64,000 bases of DNA, taken from NCBI RefSeq assembly GCF_018413465.1, contig NZ_JAHCDK010000005.1, positions 1 through 64,000 on the forward strand, given 5' to 3'. Position numbers and translations under genes: made by a program. The notes beneath the pieces are model-generated. The model did not search any database. It saw only the letters and a list, made by a program, of their open reading frames with translations, and was not told the origin of the DNA. This DNA comes from Flavobacterium sp. CYK-55 (GTDB lineage Bacteria > Bacteroidota > Bacteroidia > Flavobacteriales > Flavobacteriaceae). This document shows positions 35,196-44,024 of this stretch, one piece after another. Each line of letters begins with the position of its first letter. Within the stretch, counting starts at the first letter, position 1.

Positions 35196-37985
35196 CTAAA
35201 AGGTATAGCCCACACTCATTGAGAAACCAACGCCGCGTTTGTAATCTTGCACGTAGCGGCTGTCAGCGTATATGGTTGTTTTGTTGTTGTCGCCCAACTG
35301 ATAATATTCTTTAGGATTCAACAAGTTATCAGCTGAAAATTTTAGATTCCAATGTTCGCCAATTTTGCTGCCCCAAACCAAATCCAATCGGCTTACCGGC
35401 AATTCATAAATGTGATCCAAATTGGCTGTCCCGACACTGTAGATGCGTTTGCCAAATACTGAATAGACCAAAGTCAAGGTGTTGCTCCAATCTTTTCTAA
35501 AGTTGAATTGATATTTTAAATCTGAATTGATGAGCCATTTTGAAGCGCCTTGCAGCTCTCTGCTTTTGTGTGTCTCAATTGATGTGCTGGTCATGCCGTC
35601 CGGATTCACGGTTTTATCGGCTACATTAACTTTGGTTTGCATGATTGAGGTGTTGAAGCCCCACGAAAAAGCCGACAAACTTTGGCTCAAACGGCTCAGC
35701 TCAACGCCCCATTCCAATTCAACACCATATAAAGTAGCGTTGTCTGAATTTAAAAAAGTGGTGATTTGTCCGCCGGCATCGGCTTTATAAGTGCGTTCAA
35801 TTGGGTTGTCGATTTTTTTACCAAAAACACCCACGGCAAACATTTCTTTTGAAGTCGGAAAAAGCTCATACTTCAAATCAGCATTTAAATTGTCGCTGTT
35901 CACCGCAAACGGATTTCCTTGCTGGCTCGTGTTGTCGGCATTGATGATGGTAATCGGCAAAGCTTCCATGAGCACCGGTTTGGTGTAGGTTTTGGATACG
36001 GCCAAACGCAAATTGCTCTTTTCGTTGAGCGCATATTTTACGTTGACCGATGGCAAAATATAGTTTTTGTCGATGGTTTTTTTGCTGTACGGATCGGTAA
36101 ATGCTCCGTTGTAACGATATTTAATTTCACGCGAATATTTTTCAAAACGCAAACCTCCGTTGATTTCAAAAGCGCCAAAATTCAAAAGCAAATTCGCATA
36201 ACCCGCGTTGGTAAATTCGTTGAGTTTGGTTTTGTATGAAGCGTTCGAACCTTCGGCATAATAAATATTGTTGAGCGTAAAATCGTCATTCAAATAACTG
36301 TCGAGGCTATTAACAGGAACACTAAAAGCACCTTGGCTCGGTTGATTTTCTCTTATGAACACAAATCGGTACGAAGTTTTGGCGTTGTTGCCATTACCGT
36401 TGTAACCAACCGTTAAGCGGTTTTTCTTTTCATCACCCGAACCAAATTTCAAATTGTATTCAAGCAAATGAGCATAAAAGAAATTTCCGGTAATGTCTAA
36501 ATATTGTTTGATGAAATTGTTTCCGCCATAATTGATAATGCCCGTTCCATCGCCTCGCGGAGCCGCGCTAAAAAACTTGCGGTCAGGCTGCTGATATGAT
36601 GTTTTGGCAAACGAACCGCCCGCTTTGATGGTTTGGTTTTTATCTTCGGTCAAGTTGTATTGTGCGAAGATTTGTCCGTTTAAATAATCAGAAACCTCTA
36701 ATTGGTTGGTGCGTTTTAAGATATAACTCGCGGTGTTTCCGTCAAAAATTCCGGTTTGATCCAGTATCAAACTTTCGGTTGAGCGTAAAAACATCGTATT
36801 GCCCCAAAACTTCCAGCGATTGGTTTTGAATTCCATTGCCAATAACGATGAAACGTTGGTTTTGTAGGCACTTTCACGTGCTTGCAAGTGATTGTTGAAT
36901 TCGCCATTGGCATTGATGGTATTATTTACACCTTGGCGAACTTTATAAGCATTGTCAAAGTTGAGTGAGAATAAATAGGAAAGTTTCTTGTTATTTGAAA
37001 AATCAAACTTCTCAGAATGCATAATGCCCACGCTGGTGTTGAGCGGACTGAATCTGTCGTTCACATTCCAGCCGTTTTTGACTTTGTTTTTAGAATCTTC
37101 AGATGATAAACTTGCATTAGACGGAATAGTTCCAAAAGCGCTTGGCAATTGACGGTCGCTGCCAATGAGCCCGAAAAATCCTTTGGTGGTATTCGTGTCA
37201 TCGGCCATTAAAAAACGGCTCAAATTATTATCAGTCGTATAACCTACGCCAAAGCTAATTTTGGTCTGGCTTTTTCCGGTGGCCGAAGTGGCGATGTTAA
37301 AAGTTCCACCGGCAAAATCTCCGTAAATATTTGGGTTAAAGGTTTTGAAAACCTCAATCACACTTACAATATCGGTCGGAAACAAATCCAGCGGCACAAT
37401 CTTTTTAAACGGATTATTGGTTGGCGCCGCCAAATCATTAATCAACAAATTGTTGTATCGGTCTTCAAGCCCGCGCACAAACAATCCGCGCGAACCTACT
37501 TTGGTAATTCCGGTAATTTTGGTCAAACCTTCTTCAACATCGCTCACACCTTTGCGCGCCATTTCCTGAGCGCCGATGCTTTGTTTGATTTCAACCGCTT
37601 TTTTTTGATCGAGCATCGTAGCGGTTTCTTTTTCGCGTCCGCCAGAGGCTTTGACCACCACATCTTGTAGTTTGTAGCTGCCCGAACCCAGTGCCCGATT
37701 CACGGTTACCGTTTGTCCGGCCTCAACATTGACGGTCGCTTCCACATTTTCATAGCCCAAAAAACTAAAAACCAAAGTATAATTGCCCGGAGCAACCGGC
37801 AAAGTGTAAACTCCTTTTTCGTTGGTGGTTGTGCCTATTTGCGTTCCTTTGATGAGCGCATTGGCAAATGGCAAAGGTGCATTGTTGGCATCTTTATCGG
37901 TAAGTGTTCCGGTAATGGTTCCTTTGTTTTGTGCAAAAGTCAGTAGTCCAATGAAAAGCAGGGTAAAAACCAATTTAGATTTCAT
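35196..37985 (-). CDS. TonB-dependent outer-membrane receptor with carboxypeptidase-regulatory-like domain
   Basis: The product is 929 residues. A signal peptide of about 19 residues ends TFAQ. Residues ~22-110 form a carboxypeptidase-D regulatory-like beta-sandwich (GTITGTLTDKDANNAPLPFA; FSFLGYENVEATV). The plug domain follows, with GSRGLFVRGLEDRYNNLLIND and FKTFNPNIYGDFAGGTFNI. A long 22-strand barrel ends in an aromatic Phe (SVGYTF). It imports an unknown ligand across the outer membrane with TonB-ExbBD energy. The gene is divergent from a PhoB/PhoR-like pair and leads the minus-strand set with the beta-helix lipoprotein. It is not paired with a SusD gene, which argues against glycan uptake of the Sus type. 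Confidence 0.93.
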   Translation of the reverse strand: MKSKLVFTLLFIGLLTFAQNKGTITGTLTDKDANNAPLPFANALIKGTQIGTTTNEKGVYTLPVAPGNYTLVFSFLGYENVEATVNVEAGQTVTVNRALGSGSYKLQDVVVKASGGREKETATMLDQKKAVEIKQSIGAQEMARKGVSDVEEGLTKITGITKVGSRGLFVRGLEDRYNNLLINDLAAPTNNPFKKIVPLDLFPTDIVSVIEVFKTFNPNIYGDFAGGTFNIATSATGKSQTKISFGVGYTTDNNLSRFLMADDTNTTKGFFGLIGSDRQLPSAFGTIPSNASLSSEDSKNKVKNGWNVNDRFSPLNTSVGIMHSEKFDFSNNKKLSYLFSLNFDNAYKVRQGVNNTINANGEFNNHLQARESAYKTNVSSLLAMEFKTNRWKFWGNTMFLRSTESLILDQTGIFDGNTASYILKRTNQLEVSDYLNGQIFAQYNLTEDKNQTIKAGGSFAKTSYQQPDRKFFSAAPRGDGTGIINYGGNNFIKQYLDITGNFFYAHLLEYNLKFGSGDEKKNRLTVGYNGNGNNAKTSYRFVFIRENQPSQGAFSVPVNSLDSYLNDDFTLNNIYYAEGSNASYKTKLNEFTNAGYANLLLNFGAFEINGGLRFEKYSREIKYRYNGAFTDPYSKKTIDKNYILPSVNVKYALNEKSNLRLAVSKTYTKPVLMEALPITIINADNTSQQGNPFAVNSDNLNADLKYELFPTSKEMFAVGVFGKKIDNPIERTYKADAGGQITTFLNSDNATLYGVELEWGVELSRLSQSLSAFSWGFNTSIMQTKVNVADKTVNPDGMTSTSIETHKSRELQGASKWLINSDLKYQFNFRKDWSNTLTLVYSVFGKRIYSVGTANLDHIYELPVSRLDLVWGSKIGEHWNLKFSADNLLNPKEYYQLGDNNKTTIYADSRYVQDYKRGVGFSMSVGYTF

Positions 37986-38058
37986 CTGTTGTGTGTTAAA
38001 TTTTGGTGCAAAGAAACGCTCGATTTGTAAAGTTGATGTTACTCTCGGGTTACCATTA

Positions 38059-38075
38059 AGTTGGGTTATGATTAC
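38059..38075. promoter_or_regulatory. Candidate operator in the divergent receptor/regulator gap
   Basis: AGTTGGGTTATGATTAC is the counterpart of the element at 35116-35132. The 182-bp gap also holds GTTA cores at 38049, 38065, 38082 and 38101 (spacing 16-19 bp) and a small dyad TACGG...CCGTA at 38097-38112. A TATCTTTA sequence at 38126-38133 is a possible -7 element for the regulator gene. The neighbouring OmpR-type regulator is a plausible binder, but this is untested. Confidence 0.4.
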
Positions 38076-38167
38076 CGAATTGTTAACATATTAAATTACG
38101 GTTAATGCCGTAAGGGCTATTATTTTATCTTTACATTTACAACCGCTAAACCAACTCTTGCCCAGAC

Positions 38168-38854
38168 ATGAAAAAAAAGGACATTAGGATTTTATTGGTC
38201 GATGACGAACCGGATATTTTAGAAATTGTCGGATACAATCTATCGCAAGAAGGTTATCAAATCATCACTGCTGTGAATGGTAAAGAAGCCATCGCCAAAG
38301 CCAAAAAAGAACTCCCGCATCTGATTATTATGGATGTAATGATGCCAGAAATGGATGGTATGGAAGCCTGTGAACAAATCCGTAAAATGCCTGAGCTTAG
38401 CCAAGTAATCATTACATTTCTCACAGCGCGTAGCGAAGATTATTCGCAAGTAGCCGGATTTGATGCCGGCGCCGATGATTATATTACCAAGCCCATCAAA
38501 CCGAAATTGTTGGTGAGCAAAGTCAAAGCTTTGTTGCGTCGTTTGAAAGACGATGAAAAAACCACTGCTGAAAGCATTCGTGTAGGCAGCATCGAGATCA
38601 ACCGCGAAGAATACAAAATCATCAAAGACGAGCAAGAAATCTTTTTGCCGCGCAAAGAGTTTGAGTTGTTTTATCTGTTGGCCTCAAAACCCGGAAAGGT
38701 TTTTAAACGCGATGAAATTCTTGATAAAGTTTGGGGCAATGAAGTCATCGTGGGTGGCCGAACCATTGATGTACACATTCGTAAATTGCGCGAAAAAATC
38801 GGCGACGATTACTTTAAAACCATCAAAGGCGTTGGCTATAAGTTTGAAGTTTAA
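38168..38854 (+). CDS. OmpR/PhoB-family response regulator
   Basis: The product is 228 residues. The receiver domain spans residues 1-125: acidic pair in LLVDDEPDI, phospho-acceptor Asp in IIMDVMMPEMDG, Thr in TFLTARSED, Lys in YITKPIKP. A linker and a winged-helix DNA-binding domain follow (LPRKEFELFYLLASKPGKVF, RTIDVHIRKLREKIG, GVGYKFEV). It is phosphorylated by the histidine kinase whose start overlaps its stop codon (TAATG). Its divergence from a TonB receptor suggests it may control that gene. Sequence and partner look most like PhoB/PhoR, but phosphate sensing is not shown. Confidence 0.92.
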   Translation: MKKKDIRILLVDDEPDILEIVGYNLSQEGYQIITAVNGKEAIAKAKKELPHLIIMDVMMPEMDGMEACEQIRKMPELSQVIITFLTARSEDYSQVAGFDAGADDYITKPIKPKLLVSKVKALLRRLKDDEKTTAESIRVGSIEINREEYKIIKDEQEIFLPRKEFELFYLLASKPGKVFKRDEILDKVWGNEVIVGGRTIDVHIRKLREKIGDDYFKTIKGVGYKFEV

Positions 38855-39897
38855 TGGGCATCAAGTTTAAAAAGACATACACTTTTGCCGCCGTTTCAGC
38901 TGCTTATGTCGCCTTGTTTTGTACAGCGGTGCTCGGCGTTGTTTTGTATGCTTTTTTTACCTTTTCAATCAAGATATGCCTCGGTTTTGCATTTGCCGTG
39001 GGTGCATTTTCATTTTTTGTCATCCAACACCGCGTAGAACATTTTATTTATCGCCGCATTCAGAAAATCTACGATGATGTTTCGCTTTTAGACGCCTCAA
39101 CTTTGCGCAATCAGCCCATTACTACTGATATGGCTACACTCACGCGCGAAGTTCAAAAATTTGCCACCGACAAAAAGCTTGAAATTGAAATGCTCAAAGT
39201 ACGCGAAGAGTACCGACGAGAATTTTTAGGCAATGTATCACACGAACTCAAAACACCTTTGTTTACGGTTCAGGGTTATCTTTCCACTTTGCTTGATGGC
39301 GCGATGAATGATAAAACCATTCGCAAAAAATACTTGCAACGCGCTGAGAAAGGTGTTGAACGACTCATTTATATCGTCCAAGATTTAGATATGATTTCTA
39401 AACTTGAAATGGGCGATTTGAATCTTGAAATCAACCGTTTTGACATTGTTGCTTTGGTGCAAAATGTCTTTGATTTGCTCGAAATGGAAGCTGCCAAAAA
39501 AGACATCATGCTCTTATTTGACATGAAATATCCCAAGCCGATTTATGTCATGGCCGATCGCGAAAAAATTGAGCAAGTGCTTATCAATCTCATCATGAAT
39601 TCGATCAAATACGGTAAAGAAAAAGGTTCTACTGAAGTCAGTATTGAAAATCTTACCGCCGGCAAAGTAATCGTGCGTATCAATGACAACGGCGAAGGCA
39701 TCGAAGCGCAGTATATTCCGCGTTTGTTTGAGCGATTTTTCAGAGTCGATAAAAGCGGTGCGCGCAGCGAAGGTGGTTCTGGATTAGGCTTGTCGATTGT
39801 GAAACACATTATTGAAGTTCACCAGGAAAAAATATATGTTGAAAGCGAATTTGGCAAAGGCTCAGAATTTTCTTTTACACTTCAAAAAGCTAAATAA
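38854..39897 (+). CDS. PhoR-like sensor histidine kinase
   Basis: The product is 347 residues. Two closely spaced N-terminal transmembrane segments (residues ~10-60) leave almost no periplasmic domain. A short linker helix follows. The dimerisation/phosphotransfer H-box is NVSHELKTPLFTVQGYL. The ATPase domain has N-box LINLIMNSIKYG, G1 DNGEGI, F box RLFERFFRVD and G2 SGLGLSIVKHI. It would phosphorylate the regulator encoded immediately upstream. The lack of an extracytoplasmic sensor domain resembles PhoR-type kinases, which sense through partner membrane proteins. Confidence 0.92.
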   Translation: MGIKFKKTYTFAAVSAAYVALFCTAVLGVVLYAFFTFSIKICLGFAFAVGAFSFFVIQHRVEHFIYRRIQKIYDDVSLLDASTLRNQPITTDMATLTREVQKFATDKKLEIEMLKVREEYRREFLGNVSHELKTPLFTVQGYLSTLLDGAMNDKTIRKKYLQRAEKGVERLIYIVQDLDMISKLEMGDLNLEINRFDIVALVQNVFDLLEMEAAKKDIMLLFDMKYPKPIYVMADREKIEQVLINLIMNSIKYGKEKGSTEVSIENLTAGKVIVRINDNGEGIEAQYIPRLFERFFRVDKSGARSEGGSGLGLSIVKHIIEVHQEKIYVESEFGKGSEFSFTLQKAK

Positions 39898-39917
39898 GCC
39901 CATACTTCGGGCCGTTG

Positions 39918-40979
39918 TTATTTTTCAAACAAGCAAAATAAATTTTTCCAATGCACGGGTTCTTCAACCAATTTAGGCGGGTGATACAATTGACCTTGTG
40001 TTAAATCCGAAAACCTAAAGTCATCTTGTTTAGAAAACAAAAACCAACCGTTTTTACGCATTCTTTTGGCCAAATATTCTTGTTCGTATTGCCCGGGTGT
40101 TGGTATAAAAAACGCTTTCTTCTCCAGCTTGACCAAATCCATTAACGTTGTGTAGCCCGAGCGCACCAGCACAAAAGCACTTTCGTTAAAGGTTTTTTCA
40201 AGCTGGCCTGAAGTCATAAAATTATAGTACGTCACATCATCCACTTGGGTTGTTTTTTGTTCTTCTTCGACGCTTCCGCAGATGAAAATCACACGGCCTT
40301 TATATTTTGAAATTTGCTGGCGTAATCGCTCTTCCAGAATGCTTCGCTGGGGTTCCGGTCCGGATAACAACACCATCAAATCGTATTGTATTTCTGCAGA
40401 TTGTTTTTCAAATCGGCTCAGCGGCCCTATGTATTTGATTTTGTCATCGGGCTTTTTAAGATGTCCGAGTTTACCACTCAAATTGTGCGACGATTCAAAA
40501 TCAGGAACCCAACATTCATCAAATTTCTTAATGACGTGTTGGTGCAATTTACTGCTGATCCAAGTGGTGTTGCCCGAAAGCACCCTGAGTTGATGCGTCA
40601 TAAAAACCGACGGAATCTTTTTGCTGTAAACCCCCGGACGATTGTCAGAAATAATTCCGCACAGATTCAAATCTTTGACCCAGCCGCGCACGATTTTCTT
40701 TTCAAGCCGGATCGCATCGACCATTTTGGGTAGATTTTTAATCATCTTCCATTTAAAATCGGCACCATCGCGGGCATATTCAATGTTGTACGATGGCAAT
40801 TCGAGTGCAGTCAATTCCGGGAATTCTTTATTGAGCAAAGCCAAAGCCGCTCCGTCTGAAGCTAAAATCGGCGTATAGCCACAAGCCATCAAAGCCCGAA
40901 TAATCGGAATACAGCGCGTGGCGTGACCGAGCCCCCAATTGAGCGGAGCAACGAGAATATTTTGATTCGAATCAGACAT
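39918..40979 (-). CDS. MurG-like (GT28-fold) glycosyltransferase
   Basis: The product is 353 residues from the ATG at 40979. An alternative ATG 17 codons earlier is possible, but homologous-looking sequence starts at NILVAPLNWGLGHATRCIP. This N-terminal glycine-rich segment with GHATR is typical of GT-B enzymes that bind UDP-sugars. The C-terminal half has VLLSGPEPQRS and SGYTTLMDLVKLEKKAFFIPTPGQYEQ, matching the donor-binding loop of MurG/MGDG synthases. It probably adds a hexosamine or hexose to a lipid or glycan acceptor at the inner membrane. It converges with the kinase gene and is divergent from trmB. Confidence 0.8.
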   Translation of the reverse strand: MSDSNQNILVAPLNWGLGHATRCIPIIRALMACGYTPILASDGAALALLNKEFPELTALELPSYNIEYARDGADFKWKMIKNLPKMVDAIRLEKKIVRGWVKDLNLCGIISDNRPGVYSKKIPSVFMTHQLRVLSGNTTWISSKLHQHVIKKFDECWVPDFESSHNLSGKLGHLKKPDDKIKYIGPLSRFEKQSAEIQYDLMVLLSGPEPQRSILEERLRQQISKYKGRVIFICGSVEEEQKTTQVDDVTYYNFMTSGQLEKTFNESAFVLVRSGYTTLMDLVKLEKKAFFIPTPGQYEQEYLAKRMRKNGWFLFSKQDDFRFSDLTQGQLYHPPKLVEEPVHWKNLFCLFEK

Positions 40980-41037
40980 TTTTGTGGGCGGTTTTGCATC
41001 GGCAAGATAAAAAGATTTCAAATGCGGCATATTTATT

Positions 41038-41045
41038 TAATTTTG
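41038..41045 (+). promoter_or_regulatory. Promoter -7 element of trmB operon
   Basis: TAATTTTG fits TAnnTTTG, 21 nt before the GTG start at 41067. A TTT, not TTG, lies 19 nt upstream. Confidence 0.4.
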
Positions 41046-41066
41046 CCAAAACATTAAGATACTATT

Positions 41067-41741
41067 GTGGGCAGTAAAAACAAACTCAAGAGATTTAGAG
41101 AAAACGATACATTTGGCAACGTCATTCAACCTTCGCGAGAACAACTCATGCAAGGCGATTTTGCGCTCAAAGGAAATTGGGCGCGCGATTTTTTTAAAAA
41201 CAACCATCCGATTGTATTGGAACTCGGCTGCGGTAAAGGTGAATATTCGGTAAGTTTGGCCGAGCGATTCCCGGAAAAAAACTTCATCGGAATTGACATC
41301 AAAGGCGCTCGTTTCTGGCGCGGAGCTAAAACTGCTGTTGAGTCAGGCATTGACAATGTTGGTTTTTTACGCACACAAATAGAACTTATTGAATATGCTT
41401 TTGCCGCCGATGAAGTCGACGAAATCTGGATTACTTTTCCGGATCCGCAAATCAAATACAAACGCACCAAACACCGCATGACCAATGCTGACTTTTTGGA
41501 TCGCTATAAAAAAATCCTCAAAAAAGACGGCCTAATGCACCTCAAAACCGATAGCGAATTTATGCACGGTTATACTTTGGGCTTGTTGCACGGTTTGGGT
41601 CACGAGGTTTTGTATGCCAATCACAACATCTATCACAACGAGGGCAGCCCGACGGAAGTTCTTGAAATTCAAACGCATTACGAAAAACTATATTTGGAAA
41701 AGAACAAGCCAATTACGTATATTCGTTTTAAAATCAAGTAG
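41067..41741 (+). CDS. trmB: tRNA (guanine-N7-)-methyltransferase
   Basis: The product is 224 residues, starting at a GTG supported by the conserved N-terminus GSKNKLKRF. The Rossmann methyltransferase core has SAM motif I (VLELGCGKGEYS), then FIGIDIKGARFWRGA, and the TrmB signature ITFPDPQIKYKRTKHRM. It methylates G46 of tRNA variable loops in the cytoplasm. The next gene (LysE family) starts directly at its stop and an alkyltransferase-like gene follows, making a three-gene operon. Confidence 0.95.
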   Translation: MGSKNKLKRFRENDTFGNVIQPSREQLMQGDFALKGNWARDFFKNNHPIVLELGCGKGEYSVSLAERFPEKNFIGIDIKGARFWRGAKTAVESGIDNVGFLRTQIELIEYAFAADEVDEIWITFPDPQIKYKRTKHRMTNADFLDRYKKILKKDGLMHLKTDSEFMHGYTLGLLHGLGHEVLYANHNIYHNEGSPTEVLEIQTHYEKLYLEKNKPITYIRFKIK

Positions 41742-42368
41742 ATGGCTTTTTTGTTTTCGTTCCTTTTGGGTTGTGTTATTTCGGTGATGGCAGTAATTTT
41801 GCCGGGTCTGATCAACATGACCGTAGCCAAAATCGGCCTTCAGGAAGGAAGACGCGAGGCGATACATTTTACGTTTGGTGCTTCAACAATCGTATTTATT
41901 CAGACCTATATTGCAGTTTTATTTGCGCGATTCATCAACATACATACTGAAATCATTGCATTATTGCAAGAAATTGGCGTGCTCATTTTTTCGGGGTTGA
42001 GCATTTACTTTTTCTGGATTGCCAAAAAGCCCAAAAACACGCCTAAAGAAGTTTCGCTCAAAAAGAAAATGCATCGTTATTTCTTCGGGATGTTGCTCTC
42101 AGGGCTTAATTTTTTACCTATTCCATTTTATGTTTTTGCCAGTATCAGCTTGGCCACTTCGGGTTATTTTAAATTTGAAGTCGCTTCGATTTTAGGCTTT
42201 GTACTCGGCGTTACAGCCGGCTCTTTTTCGGTTTTTTACGCCTATCTCGCAGCCTTTAAAAAGGTGGAACAAAAAACGCGTTTCTTGATGGAAAACATCA
42301 ATAAAATTATTGGCTCTATAGCTGCTTTAATGGCCGTTTTAACTGTAGTGAAACTTTGTTGCCGATAA
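41742..42368 (+). CDS. LysE-family transporter
   Basis: The product is 208 residues. Six hydrophobic segments are visible, starting FLFSFLLGCVISVMAVILPG with the conserved PG in the first helix, then FGASTIVFIQTYIAVLFARF, an IGVLIFSGLSIYFFWIA helix, FFGMLLSGLNFLPIPFYVF, ILGFVLGVTAGSFSVFYAYL and a final IIGSIAALMAVLTVVKL. This matches the LysE/RhtB exporter topology, although the amino-acid substrate is unknown. It begins the base after the trmB stop, so it is co-transcribed. Confidence 0.8.
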   Translation: MAFLFSFLLGCVISVMAVILPGLINMTVAKIGLQEGRREAIHFTFGASTIVFIQTYIAVLFARFINIHTEIIALLQEIGVLIFSGLSIYFFWIAKKPKNTPKEVSLKKKMHRYFFGMLLSGLNFLPIPFYVFASISLATSGYFKFEVASILGFVLGVTAGSFSVFYAYLAAFKKVEQKTRFLMENINKIIGSIAALMAVLTVVKLCCR

Positions 42369-42369
42369 T

Positions 42370-42693
42370 ATGGAAGACAATTTCTTCGAACGTGTTTACA
42401 GCGTTGCCCGACAAATTCCTTACGGGCGTGTTACCTCATACGGAGCCATTGCCAAAGCACTCGGAACCGCTCGCTCGGCGCGCATGGTAGGCTGGGCCAT
42501 GAATGCTTGTCACAACCGCGATGATGTTCCGGCGCATCGGGTAGTCAATCGGGTGGGTGTGCTCAGTGGGAAACATCATTTTCCGGGCACGAATCTCATG
42601 CAACAATTACTCGAAAGCGAAGGCATAGAAGTAATCGATAACCAAATTGTCGATTTTCAAAAACACTTTTGGCAACCCGGAGTTCAAGGTTAG
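42370..42693 (+). CDS. Alkyltransferase-like protein (MGMT fold lacking active-site Cys)
   Basis: The product is 107 residues, the size of stand-alone ATL proteins. The MGMT DNA-binding fold is clear: VYSVARQIPYGRVTSYGAIA, GTARSARMVGWAMN with the helix-turn-helix and Arg finger, and then VPAHRVVNRVGVLSG. The usual PCHRV reaction centre is PAHRV here, so the alkyl-accepting cysteine is Ala. ATL proteins bind O6-alkylguanine without repairing it and hand the lesion to nucleotide excision repair. This role is inferred from the family. It ends tail-to-tail with the minus-strand kinase gene. Confidence 0.9.
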   Translation: MEDNFFERVYSVARQIPYGRVTSYGAIAKALGTARSARMVGWAMNACHNRDDVPAHRVVNRVGVLSGKHHFPGTNLMQQLLESEGIEVIDNQIVDFQKHFWQPGVQG

Positions 42694-42694
42694 T

Positions 42695-44023
42695 TTATTC
42701 TAACAAACAAACGGTAAACGAAGTTTTCTCGGGCGTACTTTCAAAAGCCAAATAACCGCCGTGCGCCTCAACAATATTTTTGGACAAGGTCAAACCAATG
42801 CCCGCTCCGTCTTTGCGCGTGGTAAAGAACGGCAAAAAGATTTTGTCTTCAATGGCCGGATCAATGCCCAAACCATTGTCAGAAATGGTCAGGTAAATGC
42901 GTTTTTCGCGCAAGGCACAACTGATAAAAACCGCTCCGCTTGGTTTGTCTTCCAATGAATACATACTGTTTGTGAGCAGGTTGATGAGCACTTGTTCCAT
43001 CTGATTTTTATCGACCCAAATCCAGCGTTTAAAACCGACTTCGTTGTGCGCGGTGATATTTCTAGATTTATAAAGCGGTTGCATGATTTGCAAACAACTT
43101 TCAACCAGTTCAGATAATTCAACTTTTTCTTTTTGAGGCGACGGAAGCATGGCGAGTTTGCGGTAGCTTTCAACAAATTCCTGCAAGTGATTGCTGCGGT
43201 TGAGCATGGTGCGCACGCTTAGGCGAATGTCTTGTATATCTTCGGACGATAGTTGTTCTTGATCAACCAGTTCGTTGAGGTTTTGCGAAAGCGAACGAAT
43301 CGGCGTCAGCGAATTCAATAGTTCGTGCGAGATGACTTTCATCAAATTGATCCAAGCTTCTTTTTCTTTGCGCTCGACCACTTTCTGAATGCTGTCGAGC
43401 ATGATGATGTAATAATCTTGCTCAAAAGCTTTGGTGGCCGAGGTTTGTAACATAAAAGTTTGGGTATCTTCTTTGTTGACCCGAATTTGCAAAGCCGTTT
43501 TAAGCTCACCAAATTCAGCTTTTTCAATGAGTTCACACAAGGCCGGAATCTTTTCTCTGAGGTATTTCCAATGACTGACTTTGGGCGCTTGAAAATGTTC
43601 CGAAAAATAGTCGTTCATCAAAAATACGCGCCAACTTTCAGTGTCTTTTTGCAGAATCAAAATGCCCGATTCTATATTGTTTAAAATCGATTGATAAATC
43701 AAGTCACGCGAGAGTTGTTCGTGCTGCGTATCGCGTAATCGGTGGTATAATTCAAACAAGCGCGCATAGTTGTGTTGGCCTTTATGCTTGCTGAAATCTG
43801 ATGAAAAATCGCCCTGTAATATCGATGCGATGGTTCGGTCGTAGAACAAAAAAGCTTCTCGTAAAGCTGCGTACATTTCATACAAAAGCAACAAACCCAC
43901 AAAACCCACAAAAGCACTGCTGTAGGTGAGTTTTTGACCATATAAATAAGCGCTTAAGCCTAAGGTCGCCAAAATCAGCAACAAGCGCAAAAACAACAAC
44001 TGATCAATTTTTTGCTTGCGCAT
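42695..44023 (-). CDS. NtrB-like sensor histidine kinase
   Basis: The product is 442 residues from the ATG at 44023, one base after the regulator's stop. Two N-terminal transmembrane helices (FLRLLLILATLGLSAYLYG; FVGFVGLLLLYEMYAAL) are followed by a helical linker and a PAS-like domain (residues ~105-215). The H-box is VISHELLNSLTPIRSL. The catalytic domain has LINLLTNSMYSL, DNGLGIDP and GAGIGLTLSKNIVEAHGG. It phosphorylates the NtrC-like regulator encoded just upstream in the same operon. No periplasmic domain is present, so a membrane or cytoplasmic signal is likely, perhaps envelope stress or the exported compound. Confidence 0.9.
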   Translation of the reverse strand: MRKQKIDQLLFLRLLLILATLGLSAYLYGQKLTYSSAFVGFVGLLLLYEMYAALREAFLFYDRTIASILQGDFSSDFSKHKGQHNYARLFELYHRLRDTQHEQLSRDLIYQSILNNIESGILILQKDTESWRVFLMNDYFSEHFQAPKVSHWKYLREKIPALCELIEKAEFGELKTALQIRVNKEDTQTFMLQTSATKAFEQDYYIIMLDSIQKVVERKEKEAWINLMKVISHELLNSLTPIRSLSQNLNELVDQEQLSSEDIQDIRLSVRTMLNRSNHLQEFVESYRKLAMLPSPQKEKVELSELVESCLQIMQPLYKSRNITAHNEVGFKRWIWVDKNQMEQVLINLLTNSMYSLEDKPSGAVFISCALREKRIYLTISDNGLGIDPAIEDKIFLPFFTTRKDGAGIGLTLSKNIVEAHGGYLAFESTPEKTSFTVCLLE

Positions 44024-44024
44024 T

